A DNA stretch of 64,000 bases, from assembly GCA_963277665.1 (NCBI GenBank), contig OY728131.1:1392424688-1392488687 (forward strand), written 5' to 3'. How positions within the stretch are numbered: position 1 is the first letter of the stretch; each line of letters begins with the position of its first letter. A program made the translations under genes and the position numbers. The notes beneath the pieces were generated by a model. It saw only the letters and a list, made by a program, of their open reading frames with translations, was not told the DNA's origin and ran no database searches. Origin of the DNA: Viscum album (taxonomy: Eukaryota > Streptophyta > Magnoliopsida > Santalales > Viscaceae). Below, in pieces: positions 61,214 through 64,000 of this stretch.

Positions 61214-63300
61214 AGTAGTCTTCTTTGAAGAATCAATGTGTAAATTATTTTATGTAAAACACATTTTACACTTTGTAAAATGATATATTTCAAGCCTATG
61301 AATAAATATAAAAATTCATATTTAGTAATTAAAAAATAAAGTTTATTTAATTACTTATGTTATTTTTATTTATAAAATGGTTTATCAAATGGGATTAACA
61401 TTAATAATTTATGAATAAAAAAATTATTAAACTTTATCTAATATAAAAATTTTTTATTTTTTACTCTTATTTATAAAAATACATAATGTATTTAATTTAA
61501 TGAAGATAATTCAATTATGAATTTAAATATATTATTTATAATTTATTTATAAATAATGAAAAGATATTTTGAAATATTTATAAAATTTATAATTGGGTTT
61601 TATAAATTATTTAGGTGTAACATTTTTACGGTTAATTGATAAATATTTTTCATATATATATGGTTTATTAAATTTTATAAATCATAAAAAATGGTATTTG
61701 GGAATATTTTAATTTATAAATTGTTTATGAATTAAATAATTTTTAATTTTTTATAATTAATCATATAGTTTTTTAAATCATTTATTAACAAAATATTCAT
61801 AATATTAAATGTTAATATTTAAAATACCTTTTGGAATATTAAATTGCATGCCTTATGATATATAATTAAATGGTTTTTTTATAAATACTAAAATATGATT
61901 TATAAAGTGTTTATAAATTACAAGATATAATATATTTAGAATATATAAAAATATTTATATAATAGATAATTAATTATAAAATATTTATAATTCATGAAAT
62001 ATATTATAAATTCCATTTAATATAAAATATAAAGGGTTTTATATTAAAATAAATATAAAAAATTTATATTATTTCTAATTAATAAAATATTTGTAATTTT
62101 AATTTATTTATGACTAGTTCATAAATGTCTCATGTTTTGTAATATAGATAAATTGTATATTTATTGGTAAAATTTCCTTGATATTCATGTTTAGTTCATA
62201 ATTAATTAATTTCAAATTGTTCAAAACATTATTTAATCCACATAAAATTGTTTTTTGATAATTTATATGATCAATTTTTAAATAATAATTCGATATATGA
62301 TATTTTTATTTTGTAAAAGGCCTACATAATAGAAATTTGACTATAAATTTTTTATAATTCATATAATATCATATATATAGAAATGAAATTTCATATAATG
62401 ATAAATATGAAAGAGTTCATATTGTGAAGAATATAGAGTTTATATTCAAAATTATGGAATGAACATAATGTTAAGGATGAAATTATAAGATGGTTTATAA
62501 TTATACCTTATTTATAAAATTGTTCATATATGTTTAAATCATGTTTAAAATTTTGAATTTTTCACTTATAAAATGGTTATTTCTATTTTTTTCATATTTA
62601 TTGATTTATTATATTATTATTGACTATATACCAAAGTTTATATGATATATTTCTTCTAGGATAGAGCCTTTAATTACATTAAAGTTATCATAATGAGTTT
62701 AGTTTTTCATTTACCTTGACCTCGGTTTGTAATTATTGTTATAAACTTTAATTTAGTTTTTGAATATATTTTGTGCGTATTAAATGTAATATTTTTTATG
62801 AATTGAATTCTATCATGATTAAAGTCTCCCCATGTAGAGAGACTTTGGGTTGAACCGCCTACTTTTTTAAAGGTTTACCTTGGCTAAGAAAGTGAATTGG
62901 TTTGTCTATATATTTCATTAAGTTTACTCATTTTGAGTTTTTCAATATCATATAACAATATTATTTTACAGGAAGTGTTAATGTACCTCATTAATATGAT
63001 GCATTTGGATATGTATGAATATTTTTGACTTCTATTTTTAAGAAAGTAACACGGACTCATGGGTTGGGTAAAGAGTAACACATCGATATGGTTTGAACAT
63101 GTTTATTTTTTCACACTTCAACCTTGGTTTTTCATTTTATTTTATTTATTTATTAGTATTTTATTTTTAGTTGGTTTTGGGTTTATTTCCTGGTTAAAAT
63201 TTGTGATTTTTGGAGTTTTCAACTTGTTTTTGGGTTGTACACAGTTAGTGCACATAGTTTGGGGAGAAACTGTGTAGATACTGGAATCAATGGGAGTTTA
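61214..63300. other. AT-rich decayed DNA
   Basis: 61300-62640 is nearly all A and T, with recurring TTATAAATTGTTTAT-like words and no coding. A small inverted repeat GTCTCCCCATGTAGAGAGAC lies at 62825-62844. The frames at 62884-63081 and 63059-63277 are short and hydrophobic and match nothing. Confidence 0.4.
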
Positions 63301-64000
63301 TAGTTCATTTTTTCTTTAAAGAGTTTCTATTTCACAATTAGCACATAGTTTGTCCCAAACCATGAGAGACATAGGGGTAATAGTGCAACCATATTAGGGA
63401 GTTTGAGGTCTAGAAAAAGGATTTCACATGGTTAAAGGAAACCATGCAGCAAGCATACAAGGATGTCAATCATTTTCAAAAACGTGTTTTTCATAGTTGG
63501 TGCATGGTTTAAAAACCATATTTCCAAACCATGTGATGTACCCTTGTCCTATAATAGGGTTTGCATAGTTATAAGACGGTTTAGTAAAATGTATATCCTA
63601 ACCATGAAATTTTCCTTGATTATCCATAGTTAAAATTCCAAGTTTCCACATCTTACGTTTTATCCCCAATTCAACCATCTACTCCCCCATTTGAACTTAG
63701 TGCGCTAAAGATCTCCCCAAGCCTCTTACCTTAGCTCCTTTTCATGGATTGAAGCTCTTACTTGGATCTTGGAGAGTCTTCTTTAGATTTTGGCTTTATT
63801 TCCTTCTCTTATCCTCCTCCTCTCTTGTTCTATCTTCTCTCATGGCTTGGCTCTCCCTTTTCCAAACCCTATAGTGATGTTTGGATCATGTGGATTGTTT
63901 ATTTTTATTTTAGTGTGTTTGGTTTGTCTCTTGTTCTTAGTTCTTCTCCATTTTGAATTTTTGTCGCATTCGTACACCATTGAGTTAGGTATTTCCATCC
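63301..64000. other. Sequence with CCATGGTT-type inverted repeats
   Basis: Inverted repeats CATGGTTAAAGGAAACCATG (63427-63446) and ATGGTTTAAAAACCAT (63504-63519) occur, together with further AAACCATG words (63356, 63526). The pattern resembles CACTA subterminal repeats, but no terminus is visible. From 63660 the text is pyrimidine-rich (TACTCCCCCATT, CTCCTCCTCTCTTG), like an LTR leader. The frame at 63762-63956 is not convincing. Confidence 0.35.

Noticed and set aside
62825..62844. Small inverted repeat as terminator or transposon end
   Set aside because: It is a single short stem without flanking duplication or T-run, so it cannot be supported.

Overview
This window looks like transposon-dominated, heterochromatin-like DNA from a large flowering-plant genome. 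I see no intact cellular gene, tRNA, rRNA or CRISPR array. The evidence for a plant is the set of element families: Ty3/gypsy and copia-like LTR retrotransposons primed by initiator tRNA-Met (TGGTATCAGAG-type sites), and a large En/Spm (CACTA) transposon. Species cannot be told from the sequence. Most of the window is very AT-rich and full of in-frame stops at TGG-, CGA- and CAA-like codons. This is what long deamination of methylated cytosine would leave. The GC-rich islands (about 1195-4547, 21081-26872 and the G-rich arrays at 39216-40600 and 48558-48992) stand out against this background.

Layout. (1) 1-13188: an old gypsy-type element on the + strand with very long LTRs. The 5' LTR is cut by the window edge and ends at 6734. 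A tRNA-Met primer site follows, then a 1.9-kb non-coding interior, a polypurine tract and a 4.55-kb 3' LTR (8640-13188). The 5' LTR carries a GC-rich 3.35-kb nested insertion (about 1195-4547) built of three kinds of short repeats, one of them a hairpin with compensatory changes. (2) 13189-18502: AT-rich DNA holding a 3.12-kb unit duplicated in tandem, the second copy truncated. (3) 18503-20310: remains of a copia-like element. (4) 21081-26872: a younger gypsy element on the - strand with a 3.67-kb LTR, polypurine tract, gag remnant and primer site. It has no pol, and its 5' LTR is cut off after about 225 bp. (5) 26873-32626: decayed DNA including a partial copy (29570-30968) of a large repeat seen again at 49.8-60.6 kb. 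(6) 32627-38449: a gypsy element on the + strand with LTR, primer site, gag, protease and reverse transcriptase, broken in its RNase H domain by (7), a CACTA transposon (38450 to about 49808). The CACTA element has subterminal inverted repeats, two G-rich minisatellite arrays, a recognisable TNP2-type transposase pseudogene and a second decayed gene, both on the - strand. (8) 49809-60640: three head-to-tail copies of a large unit (full length about 4.7 kb). (9) 60641-64000: a TTTA microsatellite, a small copia-like LTR with TATA box and primer site, and AT-rich DNA.

How the parts relate. The first element (no coding capacity) and the gypsy at 32.6-38.4 kb share their leader just after the primer site, so the first may be a non-autonomous partner of that family. 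All the protein genes here are pseudogenes, named from conserved blocks that survive between stops. The most noteworthy structures are the covarying hairpin repeats (two unrelated families), the G-rich arrays inside the CACTA element, a small open reading frame just behind a TATA box in an LTR, the large tandem units, and a gene-like remnant on the - strand near 58.7-59.1 kb.
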